DNA from: JBQSUQ01 sp052384575
GTDB lineage: Bacteria; Pseudomonadota; Gammaproteobacteria; Enterobacterales; Pasteurellaceae
Assembly (NCBI GenBank): GCA_052384575.1
Contig: JBQSUQ010000015.1
Length of the DNA stretch: 64,000 bases
Reading direction: 5' to 3' (one strand)
Position numbers and translations under genes: made by a program. Each line of letters starts with the position of its first letter. Position 1 is the first letter of the stretch. A model generated the notes under the pieces. That model did no database searches, was not told the DNA's origin, and saw only the letters and a program-made list of their open reading frames with translations. Below are positions 23,907 through 32,749 of the stretch, one piece after another.

Positions 23907-26612
23907 TTATACTCTCGCGCGATTGCCATGGCAATGTTTATATTTTTTGCCCGAACCACAAGGACAAGGTTCATTACGACCAATCTTGCGTTCATTTTCA
24001 GCGATGGCGACTTGTTCATTTTGCTCTTCAGTAGCACCATTATATTGCATAGCCTGTGCTTGACGCTCTGCTGCTTCTTGATAAGCACGTTCCGCTTGTT
24101 CAACTTCTTCTGGCGTACGAACCTGAACACGACTTAATGTTCTAATCACACTAAATTTCAACGCATCTAACATATTGGTGAACATGGCAAAAGATTCTTT
24201 CTTATATTCTTGTCTTGGATCTTTTTGCGCATAGCTACGCAAATGAATTCCCTGACGTAAGCGATCCATTGAAGCCAAATGTTCTTTCCATAATTCATCA
24301 AGAGTTTGCAACATAATACCTTTCTCGAAATTACGCATGGTTTCTTCGCCAACCATTTGTTCTTTACGTTGGTATTCACTTACCGCTGATTCTAAAATAC
24401 GATCACGTAATTTGTATTCATCAAATTGGTTATCTTCTTCTAACCAATGTTGAAGCGGTAAATCAAGCGCAAAATCTTGTTGTAGGCGCAATGTCAATCC
24501 TGGGATATCCCATTGTTCTTCCAACGATTGTGGTGGAACATATTCATCAATCACTGCATTAAATACATCTTCACGAATAGCCTGGATCGCTTCTGATACA
24601 TCGCCATTATCCAATAATTCATTACGTTGAGCATAAATGGCATGACGTTGATCATTCGCCACATCATCATATTGAAGTAGATTTTTACGACCATCAAAGT
24701 TATGCGCTTCTACTTTTGCTTGTGCAGAAGCAATAACCTTCGCTAATAGCTTAGATTCCATCGCTTCGCCTGGCGTACTGAAGGCTTTTCTCATCATGTT
24801 TAGTTTGCCTTCATTTAAGTAAATACGCATTAAAGCATCATCTAATGACAGATAGAAACGAGAAGAACCTGGGTCACCTTGACGGCCTGAACGTCCACGT
24901 AGCTGGTTATCGATACGACGAGATTCATGGCGTTCCGTACCAATAATATGTAAACCACCCGCTTGTTTTACGATCTCATGACGTTTTTCCCAGTCCGCTT
25001 TAATTTGTGCGATCTGTTCTTCGGTTGGATTTTCAAACTTAGCAATTTCAGCGCGCCAGTTACCACCCAATACAATATCCGTACCACGACCCGCCATATT
25101 AGTTGCGATAGTTACTGCACCTGGATAACCTGCATTAGCCACAATTTCTGCTTCTTGCGCATGGAATTTCGCATTCAGTACATTATGTGCAATCCCTGCT
25201 TTCTTCAATTCATTTGAAAGTAATTCCGATTTTTCAATGGAAATGGTCCCAACTAAGACTGGCTGTTGACGAGCAACGCAGTCTTTGATGTCTTCAATAA
25301 TCGCATCAAACTTGTATTGTTCGGTTTCAAACATCACATCAGTGCGATCATCACGAATCATCGGCAAATTGGTTGGAATAACAACGGTTTCTAAACCATA
25401 AATTTGTTGGAATTCAAAAGCTTCCGTATCCGCTGTCCCCGTCATACCCGCTAATTTCTCGTATAAACGGAAATAGTTTTGATAAGTAATAGAGGCAACA
25501 GTTTGGTTTTCACCTTGAATTTCCACACCTTCTTTGGCCTCAATGGCTTGGTGTAAACCATCTGACCAACGACGCCCCGCCATTGTACGACCAGTATGTT
25601 CATCAACGATCACGATTTCGCCATCTTTAACCACATAATCCACATCTTTTTGGAATAAGGTATGCGCGCGCAAAGCCGCATTAATATGATGCACCAAGCC
25701 TAAACGTTGTGGGGAATACAAGCTTTCATCTTCACCCATTAAACCTTGTTCAACTAACCATTTTTCGCATTTTTCCTGACCGCGTTCTGTCATATGCGCT
25801 TGTTTATGTTTTAAATCAAGTGAATAGTCGCCTTCACCTTGGAATTCTTCACTATCTTCTTTCTCTTGTTCTACCAAAAGCGGAATTAATTTATTGATCG
25901 CAATATATAATTCTGAACTGTCTTCAGCAGGACCTGAAATAATCAACGGGGTACGCGCTTCATCGATCAAAATCGAATCCACTTCATCCACTAAGGCATA
26001 ATGTAACGGACGTTGGAAACGCTCAGCCGCAGAATGTGCCAAATTATCACGCAAATAGTCAAAACCAAGCTCACTGTTTGTCGCATAGGTAATATCTGCT
26101 TGATAAGCTTCACGTTTCACATCATGTGGCAAGCCTGGCACGTTCACCGCCACACTCATGCCTAAAAATTCAAATAACGGACGGTTTGTTTCCGCATCGC
26201 GACGCGCTAAGTAATCATTCACTGTTACTACATGAACACCTTTACCTGTTAAAGCATTCAAATAACAAGGCAAGGTTGCGGTTAAGGTTTTCCCTTCACC
26301 AGTACGCATTTCGGCAATGTTACGTTGCGTCAACACCATGCCGCCTACTAACTGCACGTCAAAATGGCGCATACCGAGAGTACGCTTACTCGCCTCTCTA
26401 ACGGTCGCAAAAGCTTCTGGCAAGAGCTGCTCTAAGGCTTCGCCATTTTGTAAACGCTCACGAAACTCGGCTGTTTTTGACCGCAGTTCTTCATCACTTA
26501 ATGCTTCAAAAGTTGGTTCTAAGGCATTGATTTTTTTAACTTGTTTATTTAAACGACGTAAAATACGATCGTTACGGCTACCAAAAATTTTGGTCACAAT
26601 AGTTCTTAACAT
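23907..26612 (-). CDS. secA: Preprotein translocase ATPase SecA
   Basis: SecA is the motor of the Sec pathway. Starting at the ATG 26610-26612 (protein begins MLRTIVTKIFGSRNDR, as in other SecA proteins) it has 901 residues. Walker A is MRTGEGKTLTATLP near 102, the DEAD-like box is DEVDSILIDEARTPL near 208, and the C-terminal zinc motif CPCGSGKKYKHCHG (SEC-C) is intact. An upstream open frame of 40 codons is not family-like. The RBS (GAGAACAG) may be hidden in an RNA helix controlled by the upstream secM leader. Confidence 0.97.
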   Translation of the reverse strand: MLRTIVTKIFGSRNDRILRRLNKQVKKINALEPTFEALSDEELRSKTAEFRERLQNGEALEQLLPEAFATVREASKRTLGMRHFDVQLVGGMVLTQRNIAEMRTGEGKTLTATLPCYLNALTGKGVHVVTVNDYLARRDAETNRPLFEFLGMSVAVNVPGLPHDVKREAYQADITYATNSELGFDYLRDNLAHSAAERFQRPLHYALVDEVDSILIDEARTPLIISGPAEDSSELYIAINKLIPLLVEQEKEDSEEFQGEGDYSLDLKHKQAHMTERGQEKCEKWLVEQGLMGEDESLYSPQRLGLVHHINAALRAHTLFQKDVDYVVKDGEIVIVDEHTGRTMAGRRWSDGLHQAIEAKEGVEIQGENQTVASITYQNYFRLYEKLAGMTGTADTEAFEFQQIYGLETVVIPTNLPMIRDDRTDVMFETEQYKFDAIIEDIKDCVARQQPVLVGTISIEKSELLSNELKKAGIAHNVLNAKFHAQEAEIVANAGYPGAVTIATNMAGRGTDIVLGGNWRAEIAKFENPTEEQIAQIKADWEKRHEIVKQAGGLHIIGTERHESRRIDNQLRGRSGRQGDPGSSRFYLSLDDALMRIYLNEGKLNMMRKAFSTPGEAMESKLLAKVIASAQAKVEAHNFDGRKNLLQYDDVANDQRHAIYAQRNELLDNGDVSEAIQAIREDVFNAVIDEYVPPQSLEEQWDIPGLTLRLQQDFALDLPLQHWLEEDNQFDEYKLRDRILESAVSEYQRKEQMVGEETMRNFEKGIMLQTLDELWKEHLASMDRLRQGIHLRSYAQKDPRQEYKKESFAMFTNMLDALKFSVIRTLSRVQVRTPEEVEQAERAYQEAAERQAQAMQYNGATEEQNEQVAIAENERKIGRNEPCPCGSGKKYKHCHGNRARV

Positions 26613-26678
26613 AATTCTGTTCTCTGTTGAATAAAAAATAAAATGTGCAATTGCACAAGGATAAAAATGAGATGAATT
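26613..26678 (-). promoter_or_regulatory. secM-secA intercistronic RNA helix
   Basis: On the minus-strand mRNA, AATTC (26678-26674), starting within the secM stop codon, can pair with GAATT (26617-26613), just before the secA ATG. TCTC (26672-26669) can pair with GAGA (26624-26621) of the secA ribosome site. A perfect hairpin TGTGC-AATT-GCACA (26644-26657) lies inside. A ribosome stalled at the end of secM would cover the first arm and expose the secA start. Pairings are seen; the switch is inferred from E. coli SecM. Confidence 0.6.
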
Positions 26679-26976
26679 ATGCCAAAGGGCTACCACGAAT
26701 TGGCGCGTGTGCGAAATGAATTGCCGCCACAAAGTGCGGTTGAAATTCGGTGAGTTTTACCGCAACAACACCGCTCTGCTGAATTTGCGCAGCTTGCGCT
26801 TTTTCTTGATGAACTTGATAAATAGTTCGTAGCGTTTGTTGCTGAATAGACTGATTTTGATAGGTATTTAAGTGTTCCGTTCTATCAACGGCTTGCACAT
26901 CAGGCAAAGCAAAAATCGCAATCATACTAATAAATAATTGCGACCAAAAACTATGCTTACCCTTTGTTAACATCAT
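26677..26976 (-). CDS. secM: SecM-like secretion monitor with arrest motif
   Basis: A 99-residue secreted leader immediately upstream of secA. The N-terminus is basic then hydrophobic (KGKHSFWSQLFISMIAIFALPDVQA), a Sec signal peptide with a likely cleavage after VQA near residue 29. The C-terminus ends HAPIRGSPLA; IRGSP resembles the E. coli arrest motif core GIRAGP and matches the short SecM type I know from Pasteurellaceae. E. coli SecM is 170 residues, so this is a compact form. Stalling here would raise SecA translation. Two consecutive ATGs start it. Confidence 0.82.
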   Translation of the reverse strand: MMLTKGKHSFWSQLFISMIAIFALPDVQAVDRTEHLNTYQNQSIQQQTLRTIYQVHQEKAQAAQIQQSGVVAVKLTEFQPHFVAAIHFAHAPIRGSPLA

Positions 26977-27070
26977 TAAAATTACGGATCCTAAAAAAAT
27001 TGAATTAAATTATAGCGAAAATTCGTTACAATGTCGTTAAATATTGGGATGATTGGCGAGAAAACAAGCG

Positions 27071-27382
27071 ATGAGCATAAAAAGATATCAAAAAACAGTC
27101 AATGTGAAACAGTTGTTAGAAAAATCCGATTTCGCACAACTCATGCAAAAAGGATTACAAATTTATGCTTTTGACCAACATATCCAAAAAGTTTTCCCAA
27201 GTCAATTCAAAGGGTTATATCGTGTTGCTAATTTCACAGAAGACACATTGCATTTTGAAGTCGCCAATGCCATGGTACGCCAAGCCTTTTTATTCCAACA
27301 AAAAGTATTGCTCACACAAATTCAGCAAAGTCATCCCCATATCCAACACCTCCAGTTTAAAATCAACCCTGCTTTAAGCTAA
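27071..27382 (+). CDS. dciA: DciA-like (DUF721) replicative helicase operator protein
   Basis: DciA promotes loading of DnaB helicase in bacteria that lack the phage-derived DnaC. The product has 103 residues from the ATG at 27071, or 109 from a TTG at 27053. It has the DUF721 pattern: a short basic N-terminus, VKQLLEKS, a central FKGLYRVANFTEDTLHFEVANAMVRQAFLFQQ and a final LQFKINP. Lacking a long C-terminal tail, it is at the short end of the family. It is divergent from secM-secA, the same neighbourhood DciA has in vibrios and pseudomonads. The family call is good; the helicase role is by homology. Confidence 0.8.
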   Translation: MSIKRYQKTVNVKQLLEKSDFAQLMQKGLQIYAFDQHIQKVFPSQFKGLYRVANFTEDTLHFEVANAMVRQAFLFQQKVLLTQIQQSHPHIQHLQFKINPALS

Positions 27383-27411
27383 AAAGTGCGGTCTTTTTCA
27401 CCGCACTTTTT
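27381..27411. terminator. Inverted USS-pair terminator (dciA/eptA)
   Basis: Arms AAAAAGTGCGGT and ACCGCACTTTTT close the loop CTTTTTC between convergent dciA and eptA. An identical sequence lies on the other side of eptA at 29123-29153. Confidence 0.9.
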
Positions 27412-27420
27412 GTTTCTACT

Positions 27421-29043
27421 TTATTTCTTGCAAGCCTTAATAATATCCATATCAGGACGATAAGTATCACTAATATGCGACATATCCATCAAACCAAAAA
27501 CGGTGCTGAAAATATTATCGTGAGAATAGGATTTTTCCGCTGCATTTTTACGTAAACATGCTAAATCAACGCCTTCATATTTTTGCCAAGTTGGTGAAAA
27601 CCACATAACCATAGGAACGCTTGTTTGCTCTTTCGGTGCAATCGCATAAGGTGCAGAATGTAAATAAACGCCATCTTCGCCCAAGGATTCACCATGATCT
27701 GACACATAAAGCACCGCACTTTCCCATTCATCACGTTTTTCTAATTTAGCAATAACTTTGTCAATGAACTGATCAATATACAAAATTCCATTATCATATG
27801 TATTGACAAGCTCTTGATTTGAACATTTGTTAATTTCATTAGTATCACAAGTTGGCGTAAACTGGCGATATTCCGGAGAATAACGCTCATAATAAGTTGG
27901 TCCATGACTACCAATCGTATGTAACACTAATAAAAGATCGCGTTGGCTTTTATTGACAATTTCATCAAATTTCGTCAATAGAACATTGTCTAAACATTCG
28001 CCATTATGGCAAAACTCCGCTAAATTTAATTCTGTGACATCCATATTAGGCACGTTCTTACACACGCCTTTACAACCCGAATCATTTTCTAACCACATCA
28101 CATCAACATTTGCACGTTGCAACACATCTAATAAATTGTCTTGATGATCTGCTTGTGTATTAGAAAAATCTTTACGATCCAATGTGGAAAACATACAAGG
28201 CACCGAAATCGCGGTTGCGGTACCACAACTTGATACATCTTTGAAATTAATGATTTGATCGCCTCGTTTCGCTAACAATGGGGTGGTTTGACGAGCATAA
28301 CCATTTAATCCCCAGTTTTGCGATCTTGTCGTTTCGCCAACAATGAGAACTGTAACATGGCGATAATGATCAGGTTTATCTTGTGCGACTGCTAAATCTT
28401 GTTGCAAATAAGGCATATTGTTTTCACGCCATTCTTTGCTCTTTTTAATGGTTGCGCCAATAAAGTTAGAAGGTACAAGTAAATGGGTTATGCTTTTATT
28501 GTTACGGAAAAAAGCGGCATAATCTTGATAAAACACTTTAGCAACGCCCGCAAACACTAATACGGATAATAAAATTAAGCCTAAACGCACCGCACTTTCT
28601 TTCCACCAAAGGCGATAGCGCACTTTCACCCAGCAATAGAGCAATGCAGGAATAATACCTAAACCCACAACCCAAACCACAAAATTCGTGGTAACCAACC
28701 TTAAACTTTTCGCGGCATTTGTTTGCAATACATTCGTCAACATCGTGGCATCAAAGTAAATATCGAAAAAGACCATGTTATAAGCAACAACAGCGCTAAT
28801 CACAATTAAACAAGGAATGATAACTTTGTGCAGAACAGGGATTGCAATAAGCTGAAATGCCGCATTAAGAATGACAAAAATCACTAAGGGCATGGTATAA
28901 ATAAAATAATCCGTTGGACTATTTGTTAGCGGATTGACTGATAATACTTTGCGGTAAAAGGCATAATTTAGTACCACAGTAAAATAAAGTGATACCCAAA
29001 ATATTAATATTGAAGAGGACACAGCAGGTCTTTTCAATTTCAT
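27421..29043 (-). CDS. eptA: Lipid A phosphoethanolamine transferase EptA
   Basis: EptA-type enzymes move phosphoethanolamine from phosphatidylethanolamine onto lipid A, lowering its negative charge and reducing polymyxin binding; MCR proteins are relatives. With the ATG at 29041-29043 (GGAG upstream) it has 540 residues. Five N-terminal membrane helices reach to about residue 185. The periplasmic sulfatase-like domain has VLIVGETTRSQNW, the nucleophile Thr in SCGTATAISVPCM, cysteine pairs that suggest disulfides, and YVSDHGESLGEDGVYLHSAPY. It lies alone between two identical USS terminators. Confidence 0.9.
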   Translation of the reverse strand: MKLKRPAVSSSILIFWVSLYFTVVLNYAFYRKVLSVNPLTNSPTDYFIYTMPLVIFVILNAAFQLIAIPVLHKVIIPCLIVISAVVAYNMVFFDIYFDATMLTNVLQTNAAKSLRLVTTNFVVWVVGLGIIPALLYCWVKVRYRLWWKESAVRLGLILLSVLVFAGVAKVFYQDYAAFFRNNKSITHLLVPSNFIGATIKKSKEWRENNMPYLQQDLAVAQDKPDHYRHVTVLIVGETTRSQNWGLNGYARQTTPLLAKRGDQIINFKDVSSCGTATAISVPCMFSTLDRKDFSNTQADHQDNLLDVLQRANVDVMWLENDSGCKGVCKNVPNMDVTELNLAEFCHNGECLDNVLLTKFDEIVNKSQRDLLLVLHTIGSHGPTYYERYSPEYRQFTPTCDTNEINKCSNQELVNTYDNGILYIDQFIDKVIAKLEKRDEWESAVLYVSDHGESLGEDGVYLHSAPYAIAPKEQTSVPMVMWFSPTWQKYEGVDLACLRKNAAEKSYSHDNIFSTVFGLMDMSHISDTYRPDMDIIKACKK

Positions 29044-29122
29044 AGCTAAACTCCAAAATAAAAGCATATAAAAAGCGTTCACTTAGAGTTTTTCGTACAT
29101 AGGAAAGTTCCTATTGCCAATA

Positions 29123-29153
29123 AAAAAGTGCGGTCTTTTTCACCGCACTTTTT
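29123..29153. terminator. Inverted USS-pair terminator downstream of nadV
   Basis: Arms AAAAAGTGCGGT and ACCGCACTTTTT with the loop CTTTTTC, 9 bases after the nadV stop. The sequence equals that of the terminator at 27381-27411 over at least 33 bases and in the same orientation. Confidence 0.9.
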
Positions 29154-29162
29154 GTATAACTT

Positions 29163-30650
29163 TTAACATTGAGCGAATACGCGTTGACGAATTTGGTCAA
29201 AGTCTGTGAGATTATGTAGCATACCGTTTTCAAAAATGAGTTGCAGCTTGTCATCACTGAAATCATCATCTGCGGTAAGTCCATCAATATAATGATCCCA
29301 ATCCAAGACTTTGACGCGACCTTTTTGCGATTTTTTCAAACCATCGTCGGTTTTTGGTGCTTTGAAAATGGCTTTTTCTTTGCCATCAATAATAATGGAA
29401 GTGGCTTTTACTGCAAAACCTAAGGTATCTCGCGTATTGCTTTGATAAGTCCGAGAACCTACGCCAAATACGATATTACTTGAAGCAAAACCTTTTGTTT
29501 TCAGTCCATTGAGAATATTGATCATTTTCTCGAAATTCACACCGTCGCCATAAATAACACCGATATGTGGATCTAATACTTTGTAGCCTTTGCTATTCAC
29601 CACGCCACCAAAAATATCCCATAGGCTTTCGATCAAACCTTTGCGTTCAATTTCTGTTTCTGCATTGAGATTACCACATAAAATATCCATGGCATCACCA
29701 CTATCAGGGCGGATAACAATTTTTGCCATGTCTGGACGCGCCATAATTTCATCTTTCAAAATAGGGAGATTGACGCCAATGTTATGCCAAAAATCCGTTG
29801 TATCAGCCACAATCGATAGCATATTGTTAGGGAATTTTTTCATTAAATAACGGAAAGTTGGCAATTCATCCACGCCATGCGAACTCATCACAGAATGTTC
29901 GCTAGCAGGAATGGAAGTACCAATCAGTTCTTTTGAGCCATAATAATATTCAACATAAGAAATCGCAGGAATGGTATCAGTGCCTAAGAACGCAGTTAAA
30001 TGTGCAGCGCCAGAACTTTCCGTGGTTTCTAACGAACTCATTCCACGCATAGAAAAATCATGGGATTGAAAAGGAATATGATCTTGGTTATCACAGGTTT
30101 CTTGCGCATATTGTAATAATGTTTTGCGGTAAAGACGGGCAATTGAAGCCGATGTCATTGGTTGCCATAAAGAAACATTGATCATCGTTTCAATATAGTT
30201 GGTCAACCAGAAGAAATCTTTATGCGTATTTTCAATGGTCATTACTGGCACTTTTAACGCCACAGATTGCCCTTCAGGAATAGCTTTAATGCGCAAAGGC
30301 AAATAACCAAGCTTGTGCAATTGGGCAATATGCTCTCCCGTTGTTTTCATGCCTAAAGTGCGGTCAATAAAATCAATATATTCATTGAGAATTTCATCTA
30401 AAGGGCGAGCAAAAAAGTTCTGGTTAAAATAATTGATGAGATACTTAATAATAAAGCCTTGAAAACCAAAACAAACAACACGATCAATATGAGGCGCAAG
30501 TTTATTGCTGCGTGGCGTGAAGGTGCTATAAATAACCTGTGATTGTTCAGGATATTGCTCACGATGAGAAACTTTATAAAAATCGCATAGCAAAATAGGC
30601 ATTGCAGTTGCAGATAATGCATAAGGTGCAGAAGAAGGGTTATGTTGCAT
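29163..30650 (-). CDS. nadV: Nicotinamide phosphoribosyltransferase NadV
   Basis: NadV converts nicotinamide and PRPP to nicotinamide mononucleotide, allowing growth without external NAD (V factor). The ATG at 30648-30650 has AAGGA 8 bases upstream and gives 495 residues, the family length. Motifs: LLCDFYKVSHREQYP near 28, TESSGAAHL near 215, IPASEHSVMSSHG with the catalytic histidine near 250, IVIRPDSGD near 310 and VIYGDGVN near 355. In Haemophilus-like species nadV marks V-factor independence. Partner genes for NMN adenylylation are not in the window. Confidence 0.95.
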   Translation of the reverse strand: MQHNPSSAPYALSATAMPILLCDFYKVSHREQYPEQSQVIYSTFTPRSNKLAPHIDRVVCFGFQGFIIKYLINYFNQNFFARPLDEILNEYIDFIDRTLGMKTTGEHIAQLHKLGYLPLRIKAIPEGQSVALKVPVMTIENTHKDFFWLTNYIETMINVSLWQPMTSASIARLYRKTLLQYAQETCDNQDHIPFQSHDFSMRGMSSLETTESSGAAHLTAFLGTDTIPAISYVEYYYGSKELIGTSIPASEHSVMSSHGVDELPTFRYLMKKFPNNMLSIVADTTDFWHNIGVNLPILKDEIMARPDMAKIVIRPDSGDAMDILCGNLNAETEIERKGLIESLWDIFGGVVNSKGYKVLDPHIGVIYGDGVNFEKMINILNGLKTKGFASSNIVFGVGSRTYQSNTRDTLGFAVKATSIIIDGKEKAIFKAPKTDDGLKKSQKGRVKVLDWDHYIDGLTADDDFSDDKLQLIFENGMLHNLTDFDQIRQRVFAQC

Positions 30651-30767
30651 AGTCACTTTCCTTATCATCGATAATTTTTTGGAAAGTGTAACAGTTTTCA
30701 GAAAAAATGAAAGCTATATATCACAAAGTGTAAACTTTAATCAAAATAGAATGAAAATTTGTAACAT

Positions 30768-31628
30768 TTACTTCACTTTAAAACATGCAATCAATTCCCC
30801 AACTTTAATACGTTTATCGGAACGTTGACTAATTGAGCGTTGCACTCTGATTTTACGCAAATAAGCATCGCGATAAATCTCACGCGTAAAGGAAGTATCA
30901 TGGTTAGATATAAACACAGGAATATGGCGTTCTTGTTGAGTTTGTTTGGCTAATTCCGCTAATGCTCGCTGGTGATGTAAGCCAAAATCATGACCTGAAT
31001 ATTGCGTAAAATTGGAATCTTGCTCTAAAGGCGCATAAGGAGGGTCACAATAAATAACAGAATCTTCATCCGCCAAAGCGAAAGTATGGTGGAAATCTGC
31101 ACAAATAAACACCGCACTTTGTGCCTTTTCCGCAAAGAAACGCAATTCTTTTTCAGGAAAATAATGTGTTGCATAGGAACCAAAAGGCACATTAAATTCA
31201 TTTTTGGCGTTATAACGACAAAGCCCATTAAAACCAAATCGATTGAGATACACAAATAATACAGAACGCCAGAAAGGATCGGTTGATTGATTAAATTCAT
31301 CTCTTTTCGCGTAATAATAGCTCGCTGTATTCGCATTGCTATGAAAAAAGATGGGACTTAATGCGTCAATATAGCGATCCACGTCTTGTTTAACCGTATT
31401 AAAAAGATGGATCAAATCAGGATTGATATCCGCGAGCACATAGCGTTCAAATTGACTATTTAAAAAAACAGAACCTGCGCCAACAAAAGGTTCAACAAGG
31501 CATTTTTTATGTTTGGGCAATAAACGATTAATGTCATCAGTTAAACGGAATTTTCCACCAGCCCACTTCAAAAATGAGCGATGTTTTTTAACGATTGGTA
31601 CATCCTTCCCTTTAACTGATTTTGGCAT
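30768..31628 (-). CDS. dam: DNA adenine methyltransferase Dam
   Basis: Dam methylates adenine in GATC and guides mismatch repair and replication timing. From the ATG 31626-31628 it has 286 residues. The SAM-binding FLKWAGGKFRL lies near residue 19, VEPFVGAGSVFLN near 45, and the catalytic DPPY in YCDPPYAPLE near 187, the D12 class alpha order. No clear RBS precedes this ATG; a TTG start at 31658 would overlap aroB by 19 bases, so the exact start is uncertain. The aroK-aroB-dam order is conserved in gammaproteobacteria. Confidence 0.94.
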   Translation of the reverse strand: MPKSVKGKDVPIVKKHRSFLKWAGGKFRLTDDINRLLPKHKKCLVEPFVGAGSVFLNSQFERYVLADINPDLIHLFNTVKQDVDRYIDALSPIFFHSNANTASYYYAKRDEFNQSTDPFWRSVLFVYLNRFGFNGLCRYNAKNEFNVPFGSYATHYFPEKELRFFAEKAQSAVFICADFHHTFALADEDSVIYCDPPYAPLEQDSNFTQYSGHDFGLHHQRALAELAKQTQQERHIPVFISNHDTSFTREIYRDAYLRKIRVQRSISQRSDKRIKVGELIACFKVK

Positions 31629-31639
31629 TTGAATAAGGG

Positions 31640-32728
31640 CTAATCTAATTGAGAACAAGCTTCAATAGCGGCTAACACCAAGTTTTTATCTGTGTCTGTT
31701 GCTACATAAGCTTGTCCCAACGATTGTAATAAAACTAAGCGTAACTTACCCGCCAATACTTTTTTATCGCGCATCATATGAGGTAAGTAATCTTCAGGTT
31801 GCATGGTATCAGGGCTAACTGTTGGCAAATTCGCTCGCGCCAATAATTTTTCTAAGCGTCCAACATCTGCAATAGAAATATGACCTAATTTTTCCGATAG
31901 CGCAGCAGCCATCATCATCCCAGCCGCAATGGCTTCACCATGCAACCAATTGCCATAACCAAGATGTGTTTCAATGGCATGACCGAAGGTATGACCTAAA
32001 TTTAACAAAGCGCGATCGCCTTTTTCAGTTTCATCTCGAGCCACAACATCCGCTTTAATTTGGCAACAGCGGGCAATACAATATTGTAACGAAGTTTGTT
32101 CTAGTGCAACTAAGCTATCAATATGCTGCTCTAACCATTGGAAAAAATCCACATCTAAAATAGCACCATATTTAATCACTTCAGCTAGTCCCGAATTGAC
32201 TTCACGTTTAGCCAAGCTATTAAGCGTTAAAGTATCAATAATCACTGCTGCTGGCTGATAGAAAGCACCAATCATATTTTTACCTAATGGATGATTTACT
32301 GCTGTCTTACCGCCTACCGATGAATCTACTTGTGCTAATAATGTGGTTGGAATTTGAATAAAGCGAACACCACGCTGATAACTTGCCGCTGCATAACCTG
32401 CTATATCGCCAATAACACCACCACCTAAAGCAATAATAGTGGTATCACGTCCATGATTTTCAGTTAAAAGTGCGGTGTAAATTTGCTCTAATGATTGAAG
32501 ACTTTTATATTTTTCCCCATCAGAAAGCAACACATGACTTACCTGACAACCAATTTGTTGCAAGGTATGAGTAACAGTTTCTAAGTATAAAGGTGCAATG
32601 GTCTGGTTAGTGACGATCATCACTTTATCACCAGATTTCAGTGGATAAACTGAAGTATCAGTCAGCAAGTTCTCACCAATATAAATTGGATAACTACGTT
32701 CTTTTAACTCAACCTTTACACACTGCAT
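31640..32728 (-). CDS. aroB: 3-dehydroquinate synthase AroB
   Basis: AroB cyclises DAHP to 3-dehydroquinate, the second step of the shikimate pathway, using NAD and a divalent metal. From the ATG at 32726-32728 (AAAGG upstream) it has 362 residues; a GTG three codons earlier is possible. Key segments are DGEKYKSL near 74, ALGGGVIGDIAGYAAASYQRG near 105, PTTLLAQVDSSVGGKTAVN near 130 and the metal ligands in HGEAIAAGM and LNLGHTFGHAIE. It follows aroK by 21 bases. Confidence 0.96.
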   Translation of the reverse strand: MQCVKVELKERSYPIYIGENLLTDTSVYPLKSGDKVMIVTNQTIAPLYLETVTHTLQQIGCQVSHVLLSDGEKYKSLQSLEQIYTALLTENHGRDTTIIALGGGVIGDIAGYAAASYQRGVRFIQIPTTLLAQVDSSVGGKTAVNHPLGKNMIGAFYQPAAVIIDTLTLNSLAKREVNSGLAEVIKYGAILDVDFFQWLEQHIDSLVALEQTSLQYCIARCCQIKADVVARDETEKGDRALLNLGHTFGHAIETHLGYGNWLHGEAIAAGMMMAAALSEKLGHISIADVGRLEKLLARANLPTVSPDTMQPEDYLPHMMRDKKVLAGKLRLVLLQSLGQAYVATDTDKNLVLAAIEACSQLD

Positions 32729-32749
32729 TATCGGCACCTTTATCCTTAA

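Noticed and set aside
24963..26634. Several plus-strand ORFs of 60-105 codons inside secA
   Set aside because: They lie antisense to a fully conserved gene and have no ribosome sites or family resemblance.
27421..29043. eptA as an acquired mcr gene
   Set aside because: The overall look is of a native Pasteurellaceae enzyme with USS copies inside, no IS element nearby and ordinary base composition.
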